Of a DNA stretch of 64,000 nucleotides, positions 11,526 to 23,810 are shown piece after piece. How positions within the stretch are numbered: the stretch's first letter is position 1; each line of letters opens with the position of its first letter. The notes beneath the pieces are model-generated. The model saw only the letters and a list, made by a program, of their open reading frames with translations. It was not told the DNA's origin and searched no databases. The stretch is from Panopea generosa. Lineage: Eukaryota > Mollusca > Bivalvia > Adapedonta > Hiatellidae. The stretch covers positions 19,998,798 through 20,062,797 of the forward strand of contig CM055909.1 in assembly GCA_029582155.1 (NCBI GenBank), read 5' to 3'. The position numbers were made by a program, and so were the translations under genes.

Positions 11526-14221
11526 AACAAAAATCAAATAGAAATTGAATGTACTGTTTTCTTTAAAGAATTAATATCAGACCGTAAGAATTGTGGGCTC
11601 GGCGATGATGTTCAAGTAAAAACAATATCATTTATGGAATTATTTCCAACATACTAATTACGAGAGCTCCAGAAGATGCTCTACTTGCTTATAGGTGCCA
11701 AAGTAATTTTCAATGCTTTTTGGGGCAGTTCATAAGCTGTTTTAAGTGTTTACTTTTATAATTGTATTAATTGCGACCGGCTTGACCTTCTGATCGAAAA
11801 AAATCTTGTGTATCTCGCATTGTTTCAGAAACAGACACTCGTCAATAAGCACTTCTGACATTTGACCAGTAGAGCTAAAACTCATGATATGAAAATGCGT
11901 TACATATGGGCTGTAAACACGTAAGTGCTGTTTTATGCCGAATAAAATTATGTGTTGATGTTGTTATATGAAATATGTCTCTTAACCATAAAAATGGAAA
12001 ATATGTTTGTGCCATACATACTGCCATATTATAACTGGGGTTATAATACATATCGATATGTACTGTTTTGAAGAAGACAAGTAAACCAGAGACACAAGAG
12101 GATCTGTATCACTTTACTGTTCATTCTCGTCAAATTTAACCGGTTTTGAAAATGACAACGTCCTTAACCTTTTGGAGTAAATAAGTCAGAAAATACCTTT
12201 ATTCACTTCTTGACTTGACTTACCTTTAAACCAATCCCAAAATTGCTTTCGATTTCATACACACAAACATTATTTCTGAAAGGAAACAACAATGAGCCAT
12301 TTCGTCCATTTTGGTTCGTACTGGCCGGTTAAAAAAACACATCAAAGATTTTTTGGCAGTAAGTCGGACCAAGTTTAATCACAATCTGTTGAAAACTAAA
12401 TGTGATTAGGTGGTTTACCAGGCAAAAATCGGCCCGTATTTCTTAAGGATCATACCTGTCTTGTTGGCTCGATATTATAACTAATTTAAGAACTCTCTCA
12501 AATTTTTTTTCCAAGTTTGTTCACAATCTGATTAAAGTTGAAGATGTATGGTGTTTAGAGTCACATTCAACAAATTTATTTTCAGTAATATGGCGACGGT
12601 GTCTACGTGAAGCAGTATTGTGAGCGCTGTCACACTGGAGTATCATGCCGCAGACACACTGTACGATACCCCTCCCGGTGCCATTATACAGATCATGGGC
12701 CGACGAGACCTAGAACTGTCTTCTTAATGCTGACAAAGCCAAATCAAGGCGAAAGTTTATTTTGTGTTTTTTAAAATCACTACACATTACCTCGACATAA
12801 TCCCTCCCAAGGCCAAACTATCATGTGCCCCTTTAACAGTAGTATCCACTCCAATAATAGCAAATTATAAATATTTAAGTTTGGTCCAAGTTTGGTTTAA
12901 GTTTAAGATATCTATGCAACCACTCATGGTGAGTTTTATCCAAACGGCGAGCTTTGTTGTCATCTAATAACTCTTGTTTGTAACTTTCTTCAACATCTCC
13001 AATATTCAACTTTTGAACGGTGAACTGATATTACAGTAAACCAAAAGTTCTAGTATTGTCTACAAGTTTTATGAAATCAAATGTGGGAATAAAGAAAAAA
13101 CACAAAATGAAATACAATATGACCATATACAATGTATATATTTATTTTTACCACCTTGTTTTGCATATCAAAACTTAATTAACAAGAAATATAACCATAA
13201 AGTAATTCTATCAACCTCAATAGAGGTTATGAATCGAAAGATCAGTCGTTAAATCATGTGAATAACAAGAGCTGTTGGAGAACTCCACTTTTCTTGGCAT
13301 GTGATAAATACGAACAGTATTTTTTTAAATACAAAACATAATTTAAAAGGGAAAAAAAGTGTGTTTCTGGGCTGTTTATGTTTTTTTTTAAAAACGGTAT
13401 TCCCTACAACTACTGTTTTAATATTTTTGACACAACTCCCCCCACAATATTTAATTAAAATCAGAGAAATTTTCAAAACTTTCACACACGTTTTATTCAA
13501 CCAAAATAATGAGCATGACAAAATAAGTAAAATAGATTTGAGATGAAGACGGTAAAATGTTAACATACAAGAAAGGCAGGCCAACCACACATAGTATTAC
13601 AGTAAAAATATATCAATAATAATACACATAAAACATCATTCAAATATTTCACAATTACCAAACAGCAATAAAATTGAAAACTAACAGATATTCATGATCA
13701 TTTACAAGATATCAAACAAACCGATTAACATTAAACGTATTGCGCATCTCTGGTTACCAAACCGTAAACACATGTAATAATCTGAGGGCCTCAATGAAGA
13801 TTAAATTTATTCAAATGTTAATAAAACTCTTCAACAAATTTAAATCAATAAAACAACACTAAATCCAATCAACTGATATTTTTTTTTATTATCCACCCAA
13901 AATAGCTATTCCAATGAGCTTCGAGCATTTTTACCATGTGACTGTATATAAGCAATCGTTATTGTACGCATCAAATCGGAAGCGTCCCGAAAATCGGGAT
14001 ATACATTTTTCATATTGGACCGTTCGGAAAATCTGATAATTTCGTATTGGACGGTAAGGAACAGCAACTACAACGATATTTTACTAAATACTCTGCATAT
14101 CTTAGTTTATATAGCATATAGGAGGAATCTCTGAGGCACTCCTAATGAACATTATGTTGTTTAAAACAAAAAGCAATTTGTATATATTGAGAAATTGAAG
14201 TATACATTATTATAAATAAAT
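11526..14221. other. no gene seen
   Basis: AT-rich intergenic sequence. Small frames on both strands around 13249-13590 overlap each other and have no recognisable content. Dispersed repeat family C copy 1 lies at about 12597-12755. Confidence 0.45.
12597..12755 (+). repeat. dispersed repeat family C, copy 1
   Basis: The core is CAGTATTGTGAGCGCTGTCA, then CACTGGAGTATCATGCCGCA, ending in GAGACCTAGAACTGTCTTCT. I recognise this block from bivalve genomic sequence. Further copies are at 32716-32870 (+) and 55890-56040 (-). There is no coding frame and its class is unknown. Confidence 0.65.
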
Positions 14222-16592
14222 AATGAATGAATGAATAGGGTTTTACAGCGTACCAGCACATTATAGGTTATTCCACGCCAACAGGAAGGAAGACATAATG
14301 AACGAATGAATAGGGTTTTACAGCGTACCAGCACATTATAGGTTATTCCACGACAACAGGAAGGAAGATATAATGAACGAATGAATAGGGTTTTACAGCG
14401 TACCAACACATTATAGGTTATTCCACGCCAACAGGAGGGAAGATATAATGAACGAATGAATAGGGTTTTACAGCGTACTAGAACATTATAGGATATTCCA
14501 CGCCAACAGGATGGAAGATATAATGAACGAATGAATAGGGTTTTACTGTGTACCATTAAATTATAGGTTATTCCACGCCAACAGGAAGGAATATATAATG
14601 AACGAATGAATAGGGTTTTACAGCGTACCAACACATTATAGGTTATTCCACGCCAACAGGAAGGAAGATATAATGAACGAATGAATAGGGTTTTACAGCG
14701 TACCAACACATTGAAGGTTATTCCACGCCAACAGGATGGAAGATATAATTAAACGAATGAATAGGGTTTTACAGCGTACCAACACATTATAGGTTATTCC
14801 ACGCCAACAGGAGGGAAGATATAATGAACGAATGAATAGGGTTTTAAAGCGTACCAACACATTATAGGTTATTCCACGCCAACAGGATGGAAGATATAAT
14901 GAACGAATGAATAGGGTTTTACTGAGTACCATTAAATTATAGGTTATTCCACGCCAACAGGAAGGAAGATTTAATGAACGAATGAATAGGGTTTTACTGC
15001 GTACGAACACATTATATGTTATTCCACGCCAACAGGAAGGAAGATATAATGAACGAATGAATAGGGTTTTACTGCGTACCAACACATTATAGGTTATTCC
15101 ACGCGCCAACAGGATTGAAGATATAATGAACGAATGAATAGGGTTTTACTGCGTACCAGAACATTATAGGTTATTCCACGCCAACAGGAATGAAGATATA
15201 ATGAACGAATGAATAGGGTTTTACTGCGTACGAACACATTATATGTTATTCCACGCCAACAGGAAGGAAGATATAATGAACGAATGAATAGGGTTTTACT
15301 GCGTACCAACACATTATAGGTTATTCCACGCGCCAACAGGATTGAAGATATAATGAACGAATGAATAGGGTTTTACTGCGTACCATTAAATTATAGGTTA
15401 TTTCACGCCAACAGGAAGGAAAATATAATGAATGAATGAATAGGATTTTACTGCGTACCAACACATTATAGGTTATTCCACGCCAACAGGAAGGAAGATA
15501 TAATGAATGAATGAATAGGGTTTTACTGCGTACCAGCACATTATAGGTTATTCCACGCCAACAGAATGGAAGATATAATGAACGAATGAATAGGGTTTTA
15601 CTGCGTACCATTTAATTATAGGTTATTCCAAGCCAACAGGAAGGAAGATATAATGAATGAATGAATGAATGAATGAATGAATGAATGAATGAATGAATGA
15701 ATAGGGTTTTACAGCGTACCAACACATTAAAGTTATTCCACGCCAACAGGAAGGAAGATATAATGAACGAATGAATAGGGTTTTACTGCGTACCAACACA
15801 TTATAGGTTATTCCACGCCAACAGGAAGGAAGATATAATTAAACGAATGAATAGGGTTTTACAGCGTACCAACACATTATAGGTTATTCCACGCCAACAG
15901 GAGGGAAGATATAATGAACGAATGAATAGGGTTTTACAGCGTACCAGAACATTATAGGTTATTCCACGCCAACAGGAAGGAAGATATAATGAACGAATGA
16001 ATAGGGTTTTACTGCGTACCAACACATTATAGGTTATTCCACGCCAACAGAAAGGAAGATATAATGAACGAATGAAAAGAGTTTCACAGCATACCAACAC
16101 ATTATAGGTTATTCCACGCCAACAGGAAGGAAGATATAATGAACGAATGAATAGGGTTTTAAAGCGTACCAACACATTATATGTTATTCCACGCCAACAG
16201 GAAGGAAGATATAATGAATGAATGAATGAATGAATGAATGAATGAATGAATGAATGAATGAATGAATGAATGAATGAATGAATAGGGTTTTACAGCGTAC
16301 CAACACATTAAAGTTATTCCACGCCAACAGGAAGGAAGATATAATGAACGAATGAATAGGGTTTTACTGCGTACCAACACATTATAGGTTATTCCACGCC
16401 AACAGGAAGGAAGATATAATAAACGAATGAATAGGTTTTACAGCGTACCAGCACATTATAGGTTATTCCACGCCAACAGGAAGGAAGATATAATGAATGA
16501 ATGAATGAATGAATGAATGAATGAATGAATGAATAGGGATTTACAGCGTACCAACACATTATAGGTTATTTCACGCCAACAGGAAGGAAGAT
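14222..16592 (+). repeat. 75-bp satellite array, about 30 copies, with nested GAAT expansions
   Basis: The unit is GAACGAATGAATAGGGTTTT, then ACAGCGTACCAACACATTAT, AGGTTATTCCACGCCAACAG and GAAGGAAGATATAAT, 75 bp. Because 75 is divisible by 3, the reverse strand gives long open frames of a 25-residue repeat, broken where a unit has a 2-bp insertion (CCACGCGCCAAC). These are not genes. The GAAC/GAAT segment at the unit start has expanded into (GAAT)n at about 15650-15702, 16215-16283 and 16493-16535. The right edge runs into a flank shared with the single copy at 6197-6351. Confidence 0.95.
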
Positions 16593-16681
16593 TCCAGGTT
16601 CACTCTACATGTACAAAAACAACAAATTAACATACATTGTCAAATTAAAAAAAGTACATCAACAAATGAATATGCAGAATG
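16593..16681 (+). repeat. right flank of the dispersed element that seeds the 75-bp array
   Basis: TCCAGGTTCACTCTACATGT, ACAAATTAACATA and AAATGAATATGCAGAATG match the segment following the single unit at 6265-6351, with a few indels. Confidence 0.85.
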
Positions 16682-16833
16682 AAACAAAAGATATAAATAG
16701 ATAATTAACAAGAGGACAAAGACGGCCCTATAACGCTCACCTGTCTAATCTTGAGCCACCCAACTTAAGTAGATTATATAATACAAGTATATTATACAAG
16801 TGCTCATTTTAACCATTATAGTCCCTTAAATAT

Positions 16834-17696
16834 TTACACAATCTCCTTGTTACTAGCCATACATTTTTTTAGGTTTTCAGGTGAGAATTGTGAAATTTCA
16901 TTTATAATGTCAGAGGCGTCATTCACTCTCATTGCAGTTAAAGTTGCCTGAAACTCATCTCCATACCTATATGGCAAAACACTCGAAGGTGAGTGATTAG
17001 TAGATAGAATTTTAAAGAGCACAGCCAGTTTCTTTAAAACTCTATTACTGCATTGGCCATGAATAAAAATTTCTAAAAGTGCACGAAATCTGTCATCAAC
17101 ATGTTGCAACAGGGTAGTATTTCTGGTAATTTCCCCATTAAAAGTAAGTTCTTCATCATTCCTTAAAGAACCAAGAACTTTTCTTGAAAGCAAAAGCAAA
17201 TGGTCTCTACCCTTAGGCTTATCTTTGGCATCATGATCTCCATGAGAATAACTGATGAATGCCCTTTCATTTCTTCGATAACAAGGATCAATTAAAATAT
17301 CACTAGTGTGAGTTTCAACTAGCAATACTGTGGAATGAATAATATTAACTCCAATTTTGGTACCATCAGCAGCCAGCATCTTTGGATTGCTTTACATATT
17401 CGACACTCTGTTCGAAAATCAATATTAAATTTACTTTTCCATGAGAACCACCAGGCAATGAATGTATTACTGGACATGAAGGAAGCAGATCTTGAATTAA
17501 TACGTTTGTATTTGCTATTCATGAGAGTGCAATATGCACCAAAAGTAATATATGAATTCAAATCATGATCAATGAAATCCCAACCAATTTCATCGCCAGC
17601 TCCAATTTCTCTTGTGAAGAAGAAATGAATGTTCTCCACCATGCCAGCTCCAATGTCGCATTGTCTGCTTTTCAACATGCATTGTCGAATCCATAT
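16834..17696 (-). pseudogene. terminal exon: FSW...IDFR, CxxC and DGTKIG region
   Basis: The acceptor TTTATAATTTAG precedes 17696. One frame carries TFIAWWFSWKSKFNIDF and CRIC (17319-17678). A second frame carries MLAADGTKIGVN down to a TAA at 16834-16836. They belong together but are separated by a one-base shift at about 17388-17395 (minus strand GTAAAGCAATCC). A further shift is needed at about 17675-17682 to join RYGFDNA from the previous exon phase to the LKSRQCDIGAG frame. No motif of a known enzyme was recognised. Confidence 0.65.
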
Positions 17697-17816
17697 CTAA
17701 ATTATAAACAAAAAGACACCTTTCGTTTAAAAGTCATTGGAGGATAAACGTTCTACTTTTTCTAAATTTGTCTCGTACCATCTGCAAACCAGCAGTACAA
17801 ACTCTTAGAAAGAAAT

Positions 17817-18385
17817 TTTAAAGGTAATGCATGTCTATCAGGATTTTTCAAAATTTTAAATTTGGCTTAACATTTTTTTTCTCCAATTCACCATGTCCAT
17901 ATATACTTACTGATCCTGTATTGGCAAAATGATATCTATTTAAACATGCTAAATTTATTGAAAAAGGATTTCCTAACTTGTGCTACGCACCTAGGCTAAA
18001 CTAAAATAGAGTTCCCGTTTAAAAAAAGACTAACATGACGTACTAAATGAGTCACATGGTTTCATTTTGATTTCAATTTGATCCGTTATACAGGTCTACA
18101 CGTACTACAGTAGTAAAAGTTATTTCATCTTAGAAAGTCTGAATGACGATGGGAAGGTCGTCAAACATCATATAAGTGCTGTCGTTTTTAAGATGGGGAT
18201 TTCATTTCTGTCAAGTTGACCATCCCAACTGGTATATTGATTTTGTCATGCTTTGGTGGATTTGATATAACAAACCCTTTGGATTTTGTTTATTAATGAT
18301 AATGAGAAGGTTTTTTTTATCCATTTTGAAACTAATTTTATTTTAAAGACATTTAAAGCGTTTTATCCTGATACACTTCCTTTTA
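17817..18385 (-). mobile_element. family A element, compact copy in an intron
   Basis: In reverse orientation this about 570-bp segment matches both ends of the element at 7634-9237 without the 1-kb insertion. The right end reads TTTAAAGGTAATGCATG at 17817. The left end, as its complement, reads AGGAAGTGTATCAGGATAAA near 18383. It sits in the intron between the exons at 16834-17696 and 18856-18941. No coding frame is seen. Confidence 0.65.
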
Positions 18386-18855
18386 GGCAGATGGTATATG
18401 TTAGGGTACATTACAATCATCTTTATAATACAATGATACAATACTACATTTCAAAGAATTGGGATTTCGCAAGATTTATATTGTAAATTATATAAAATAG
18501 TGCAGTTTCTCATGTTTTCTTGTGCATTGCGACTCTGAATAGCTGGAATTACTAATTTAAGGACTGATTGGATCCTAGAATAACTTGATTGCTTATTCTG
18601 AAGCGGTTAATAAACAATATTTTAATTTAGGCCGAGTGTTAACATTTGCACAGTTATGTGAAGTTTTATTCCAATCCTGTCGGCTGTACCTGTAATTGAC
18701 ATAAAACAAGCTTGCCTAAGGATTTAACCATTTACACTACATAAACCCTGTGTAAATATAGAGAAGATTCAATGAAAATACGTACAATCCAAAGGTTACA
18801 GAAAAGTTATGTAAAATAATTTCCCTACACAATAAATGGTTTAACACCAATTTAC

Positions 18856-18941
18856 CTTGTATTAGCAGGTCCGTGTTCCATGTACACAGTTGTCACATGT
18901 GAAACGGCAAAGGTCAAACCATCAGTGGAAACGTAACCAGT
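18856..18941 (-). pseudogene. internal exon, 86 bp, of the decayed gene
   Basis: The acceptor ATCTTTATTTCAG lies before 18941 and the donor CAAG|GTAAAT after 18856. The single open frame reads TGYVSTDGLTFAVSHVTTVY and onward. It joins the upstream exon (ending in CKCG) in phase 0, giving good support that both are real exons of one gene. This block itself is undamaged. Confidence 0.7.
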
Positions 18942-19027
18942 CTGAAATAAAGATAATATCACAAATCTTAACAATCTGGATATCCTGAATCCTGGTGTTT
19001 ACTACATTTGCTTTCTTATTCATGTTT

Positions 19028-19029
<2 letters not shown>

Positions 19030-19071
<42 letters not shown>
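19030..19071 (+). repeat. (CT)n microsatellite
   Basis: Uninterrupted CT dinucleotides, about 21 copies, inside an intron of the decayed gene. Confidence 0.97.
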
Positions 19072-19077
<6 letters not shown>

Positions 19078-19209
19078 AGAAATGTCACTGATAGGTGTCA
19101 CATACCCCCATAAGGTCTGTGAAAATAAAGATATAGTTTATAATAGACAGCGATGTATTCATGAATATCAAGAGCAATAGACTGACGTTTCAGACTAGAC
19201 ACCCAATTT

Positions 19210-19210
<1 letters not shown>

Positions 19211-19243
<33 letters not shown>

Positions 19244-19251
19244 ATTTCATC
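19211..19251 (+). repeat. poly-G tract, 41 bases
   Basis: An uninterrupted run of 41 G (C on the transcribed strand of the decayed gene) within an intron. Such runs are rare in AT-rich DNA, can form G-quadruplexes and are prone to length error in sequencing. The length here may be approximate. Confidence 0.95.
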
Positions 19252-20241
19252 ATGTCATGTTGATCAAATGAGCCAAATGTTTTTGAAATATGTTTTTGAA
19301 ATTTACCCATAGGTGACAAAGTTACAGAGGGGACACGAAATCTCAAACAGACTAAAAGTGCCACCAAACAAAGTTAAATTGTGACCTTGACCTTTGCCAG
19401 ACTGGCAGTTTATGAACAGAAAAGAATGCATTGACATGATAAAATGTTATGAAAGTTGTGTTTCTAGGGGCATGGCCAAAAAACAACGACAGCATTATCT
19501 GTTATGTAGATATTTGATGTATATATTACTTAAAATATCAATATTGTCATGTTTGCAACATTGTAACACCACATTACAGTTCTTGTGTAAATGAGTTGAT
19601 TAAATGTTGGATACAATAAGAAAGTAAATGGTAAATCGTTATTTAAATATTTCTACGTCCACATGAACATGTCTTTTTAATAAAGGATGATGTATAGAAA
19701 ACAGCATTCCCATAAAAATCTTTATTCGTTTTAATATCAAACTCTTTTTTATGTCCCTAGAAGACATTTCTATACACATTTATTACTTATTAAATGTGTT
19801 TTTCACACAGACAAGACTGAGTAAGTTTTAAAAAAGAAAACTTCTCTCACAGTGACTAGAAATTGACATTTAAATGAAAGAGTATGTATCTGAAATACAT
19901 GTGTAATCTCAAACGGTGTTCAAGTATTTTCTTTCTCATTTCTTTTGTATTTAAAAAATAATAAATCTTATTTTAACAACAAATCTCATCAAAGAAACAT
20001 CTGCATATTCATATACATTGTACTATCTAATACACAAGTGTTTAAATAATTTTGTGAAGCTGAATAATGTCAATAATAATACCATGTTCCCTTTCATATT
20101 TCTTTATGACCTTGATGGATGAAAACATATCTTCTTTTTTCTGTTTATTTTATAAAGAACTGCAATCGGCAGTGAAAAATAAGTCAGGTTGTCACCTGAA
20201 ACATTTGTTTGGCCTAATAACTAGACTTTAATTATACTTAC

Positions 20242-20456
20242 CCCACATTTGCAAGAATCAGGAGCTTCTGATGCAAAAAGTTCATGGTACTGTTCTTCAG
20301 CTGCTGTTTGGAAATATCGACACCAAATTTGTCATCATTGAAGGCTGCTCTCTTTTGACGTGCTGCTTGAAGGGATGGCGAGCCATCATCTACTGGACTA
20401 TGCCTACTCAAAGAAGGGTATCCCCAGTAGCCTGTATCCTCATTAAACCGATGTCC
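20242..20456 (-). pseudogene. internal exon, 215 bp, ending in CKCG
   Basis: The acceptor ATTTTATTAATAG lies before 20456 and a strong donor GTAAGT starts at 20241. The first frame reads RFNEDTGYWGYPSLSRHSP and QKRAAFNDDKFGVDISK. A second frame downstream reads AAEEQYHELFASEAPDSCKC. They are separated by a one-base shift around 20305-20312 next to an AAAC run. The last part joins the next exon in phase 0. Confidence 0.7.
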
Positions 20457-20858
20457 CTATTAATAAAATATAAAGTATTACCGTAATCTTTTTTTTTAAT
20501 ATAGGTTAAAGAAAACTTTTTTCCTGAAAATAGTTACCGTAAGTAAATCATTATGAACACAAGCAAATTCCTTGAATTCAGGTCTCCTACAGGAAAGGGT
20601 AAAACTGAAGCTTTTCTTGATAAGGTTACAATTTATTGTTATCTAATGACAAATGGCAAACTGTTTTATATTCAAAAGGTGCATAACTCCTGAAAAAAAT
20701 GACTAATAAAAAATATATACATACTTTCTTAATGTTGATAATTAGCCCTTACTTTTGCATATAAAATGTAAGTGTAACAAAAGTGTAACAGATGGCTAAA
20801 GCCAAAAATAAACATTGTTAAAAAGTATGGTAACCTGTCCATTCTAGCCCAATAATTA

Positions 20859-21176
20859 ATGCAGGTTCATGAACGCATCATGCTTATGTGGTCTGCAAGT
20901 CTTTTCAAGTCTTTCCAAGTTAGCTTATACTCTGACAAAACTGAAGGTGCTGCTGGTTTTTCGATGAAAAAAAATTCACCAGACACAAACCTGTTTGATC
21001 TTAGGCTAGCAGCTCTAAAAGTGAGATGGCGTGTTCAAGAACTTGACAGAAGTTATATACTTTCTGTGTTAGTAACAGAATATGGATGTGACTGGGCTAT
21101 CACAAAAGGTCATCTGGAGTCTGTGTGTACTACTAAATACAACAAAACTACACCATATTGTAAATTTGACAATTAA
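20859..21176 (+). other. 105-residue open frame antisense to the decayed gene, unassigned
   Basis: This frame reads TEGAAGFSMKK, DLRLAALKVRWRVQELDRSY and a cysteine-containing tail. Codon use looks natural and the length is above chance for local AT content. On the opposite strand a shorter frame (RFVSGEFFFIEKPAAPSVLS) also looks plausible, so this could be an antisense shadow of an exon I could not delimit. No promoter or splice support was found and no family was recognised. Confidence 0.25.
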
Positions 21177-21317
21177 ATGGCCTCATCTCACAGTTAGATT
21201 AGACTTAATCACATATCCAAGGTTATCTGGTCTAACATAATACTCCTTTGTATCTTTAGTTAAATTTGTTGTATCGCTATGATTTTTGTTTACAAACAAC
21301 ATTACCTTCAAATCATT

Positions 21318-22573
21318 TCACAGCTCTTGTGATGGTGGTGGTGGTGGCGGATCAAAACTTTCTTCTATTTCTTCATCACTCTCTCCTGCGTTAACAGAAT
21401 CCTCAGGTTTGGGGATTAAACATTTCCATTTGTTGCAATGGAATTTCATATGACTTAAATGGGGACAGAGATTTTCAGCTTTATCTAAGTGAATCACATA
21501 CTTTTTTGAAGAGGAAAACATTGCATCACAATACCCTGACTGACAACAGAGTCTATTATCAGTGATTCTCAAAACAATACATTTTTCATCATGGTCAAAA
21601 TACACAGAAAACTTTAAAGACCTATTTGATGGGGTTGGTAAGTGCCACAACGGTTCATTTGTTTGACCTTTGGAAAGCTCAAGTTTTTAACCAGCCTATT
21701 TTCCAACAGAGAAGTGTTGTTTATCAGTGCTTCCATATGTTTCAATATCATTTTATTGAAAAGACGCATATAACAACAATTGACATCTGAAATATCCATT
21801 GCATTACATTCTTCCTCTGAAAATCTGAGACAAACCAATTGTAATAAAGTTGAATGCATTTTACAGGAACAATACATCTCTGCAATGCCATTAATAACAA
21901 CCCTTGTCATGCGGGCATAGCAATCTTGTTGAAATCCAGTTGTCATATTAACGTCATTTATTGCAAATATGTCAGTCCTTGAAGTACTACGCCGCCAAAA
22001 TACATTGTCATTTTCAATAATTGCATACTTGAACTTTTCATAGGATGACATTGCTTGGGATAGATTTTCGGAAGTAAAACGGGGATCTACCGTCTGTATG
22101 TTTGCCACCGAGTCAGTCGTCGAACTGTTTCCAGTCTTCGCCGCTTTGGGGCACTCGGTAAACTATCCGAATGATCAAGAGATACGGAAGGTAAATTTAC
22201 CGATTGAAAAGTGGATGTTGACTCGTGAGGTTATTTCTCACGATTTCGAAGCAAAGAACAAACAGAGAAGACCTGATCCAAATATCGTTCATGAAAATAA
22301 TACATGATCTGATTTCTAGGAGAAGCTGGTTTAAACTTCCCTTTAACATCAATTATCGGTAACCACTGTGTAAAACAAACATTTTTATGCTGCCACTTAT
22401 GGAAATTAGAAATACTTGAGAGATATTTCAGCTGTTGATTCCAAGAGAGAGGGTTTTCAAGAGGAGTGAAGATTTGTAAAGGATCCATCACACCAACACT
22501 CACTTCTTCTCGGTAACGTTGTATACATAATTGAAGATCTTCTCTAACAAAGCATTTACTAGCAGAGCAGTAA
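21318..22573 (-). pseudogene. largest exon of the decayed gene, with several frame breaks
   Basis: The acceptor ATGCTTTATTTCAG lies before 22573. The first frame encodes KCFVREDLQLCIQRYREEV, IFTPLENPLSWNQQLKYL and CFTQWLPIIDVKGKFKP, then hits a TAA at 22231. Between 22230 and 22108 two other frames are readable (one with PKRRRLE, a basic nuclear-signal-like motif). From 22108 a frame reads VDPRFTSENLSQAMSSYEKF and MYCSCKMHSTLLQL. It is broken at an A5 run (21684-21688), after which EPLWHLPTPSNRSLKFSVYF and CCQSGYC continue. The end has an acidic EEIEES and a run of six prolines. The donor at the 3' end is unclear. Confidence 0.65.
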
Positions 22574-22981
22574 CTGAAATAAAGCATAATATATATTTTA
22601 ACATAGTTTTTAGAGTGTAATGCTATGTATATAGAACTATTGACAGACTTCCAATAGTAAATGTTCACATAGTATGCATCAAACATTAAGGCTACGATTC
22701 AATTACAATCACCGATAGTTCACCGATAAAAAAATCTAACCACAATACTAAATTACAACCCAAAACTTAAAATGACTGTGTTAACTATGTAGACTATTGA
22801 ATATTTTTAACTTCTATTCAATATAGATCAATTTATTAACTGCACACATTACTATCATAAGATACTGTTAAGTAGTAATATGTTAACTTGTATCTTACAA
22901 TCCTAACGATACTTTTCTGTTGTTGTTACAATAATACCAAATAGAGTTGCGAATTAACTATTGCAATAATATCACAACAGT

Positions 22982-23065
22982 AATTGTATTGCAATTGTAC
23001 ATTCTGTAATATCAATTGTATTGCAATAGTGCATTCTGTAATATCAATAGTAATGCAATAGTCAC
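22982..23065 (+). repeat. 32-bp tandem repeat, about 2.6 copies
   Basis: AATTGTATTGCAATTGTACA followed by TTCTGTAATATC begins at 22982, 23014 and 23046, with few substitutions. It lies in an intron of the decayed gene. Confidence 0.8.
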
Positions 23066-23509
23066 TCAAAAATGGCATTTATAGTCACCTTTAGTCACTA
23101 TAAAAAAACTAAATTTAAAAATAATCCTAGTAACGAAGTATTAGTAGGAGTATCAGCAGGAAAAGTGGATCAATATGTCTTCATTATATTTGATGACACT
23201 CCACCATGCTTAATATCTTCAGCAATTATACATGCATATTTTAGCAAACATGTTCAATATAGATTAGACAATATGCTGAATTTAACTAAAAGAATAAGCT
23301 GCAACAAAGACAGTAACTGAAATAGTAAATAATTTTAGCAACATAGTCAAGTATTTTAATGCAACACAAGTGTCCTAATGAGTAATGTCCATAACATTGA
23401 CTGAAACCAAATGTCACAATATGATTAATATCGAGAGAAAATTTATTGTTTTCTTTGATGACAATCAAAGGAGGATCATTATAAAAACATTGATAACTAT
23501 TGTACTAAC

Positions 23510-23702
23510 TTCAGGTTTTGCTTGTCTTTGTAATTCTTCCTTTTGTGCACATTGACCAAAACTCCAAGGCATTTTAGATAATTTTCAAAATCATCAGTCT
23601 TCACATGATGCAGGAAAAGATCAACGGCATCATTGATGCTGTTTTTGTTAGAATACAATAAACTATTGTATCTTTTTTTACATGTTGGCAATTTTCTTGT
23701 TC
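23510..23702 (-). pseudogene. internal exon, 193 bp, with one frame break
   Basis: A strong acceptor TTTTATTTCAG lies before 23702 and the donor GTTAGT follows 23510. The frame reads RKLPTCKKRYNSLLYSNKN and DAVDLFLHHVKTDDFENYLK. After a TTTT run the better frame is FGQCAQKEELQRQAKPE, one base out of phase. The exon joins the large exon at 22573 across a 0.9-kb intron. Confidence 0.65.
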
Positions 23703-23810
23703 CTGAAATAAAACACAAGGAGTTATCTTTCAATGACCATGGATCTGGCCTTAACAGAATCATAAATCTTAAAAAGTCAGCGAAGGTGACTCGAAAATAA
23801 AACGCATTGC

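Noticed and set aside
13249-13590. Overlapping frames on both strands
   Set aside because: Low-complexity AT-rich sequence, no recognisable residues or splice context, mutual shadows.
14161-16380. Series of 67-182 residue frames on the minus strand with a 25-residue repeat
   Set aside because: They are translations of the 75-bp satellite, whose length is a multiple of three; they break wherever a unit has an indel.
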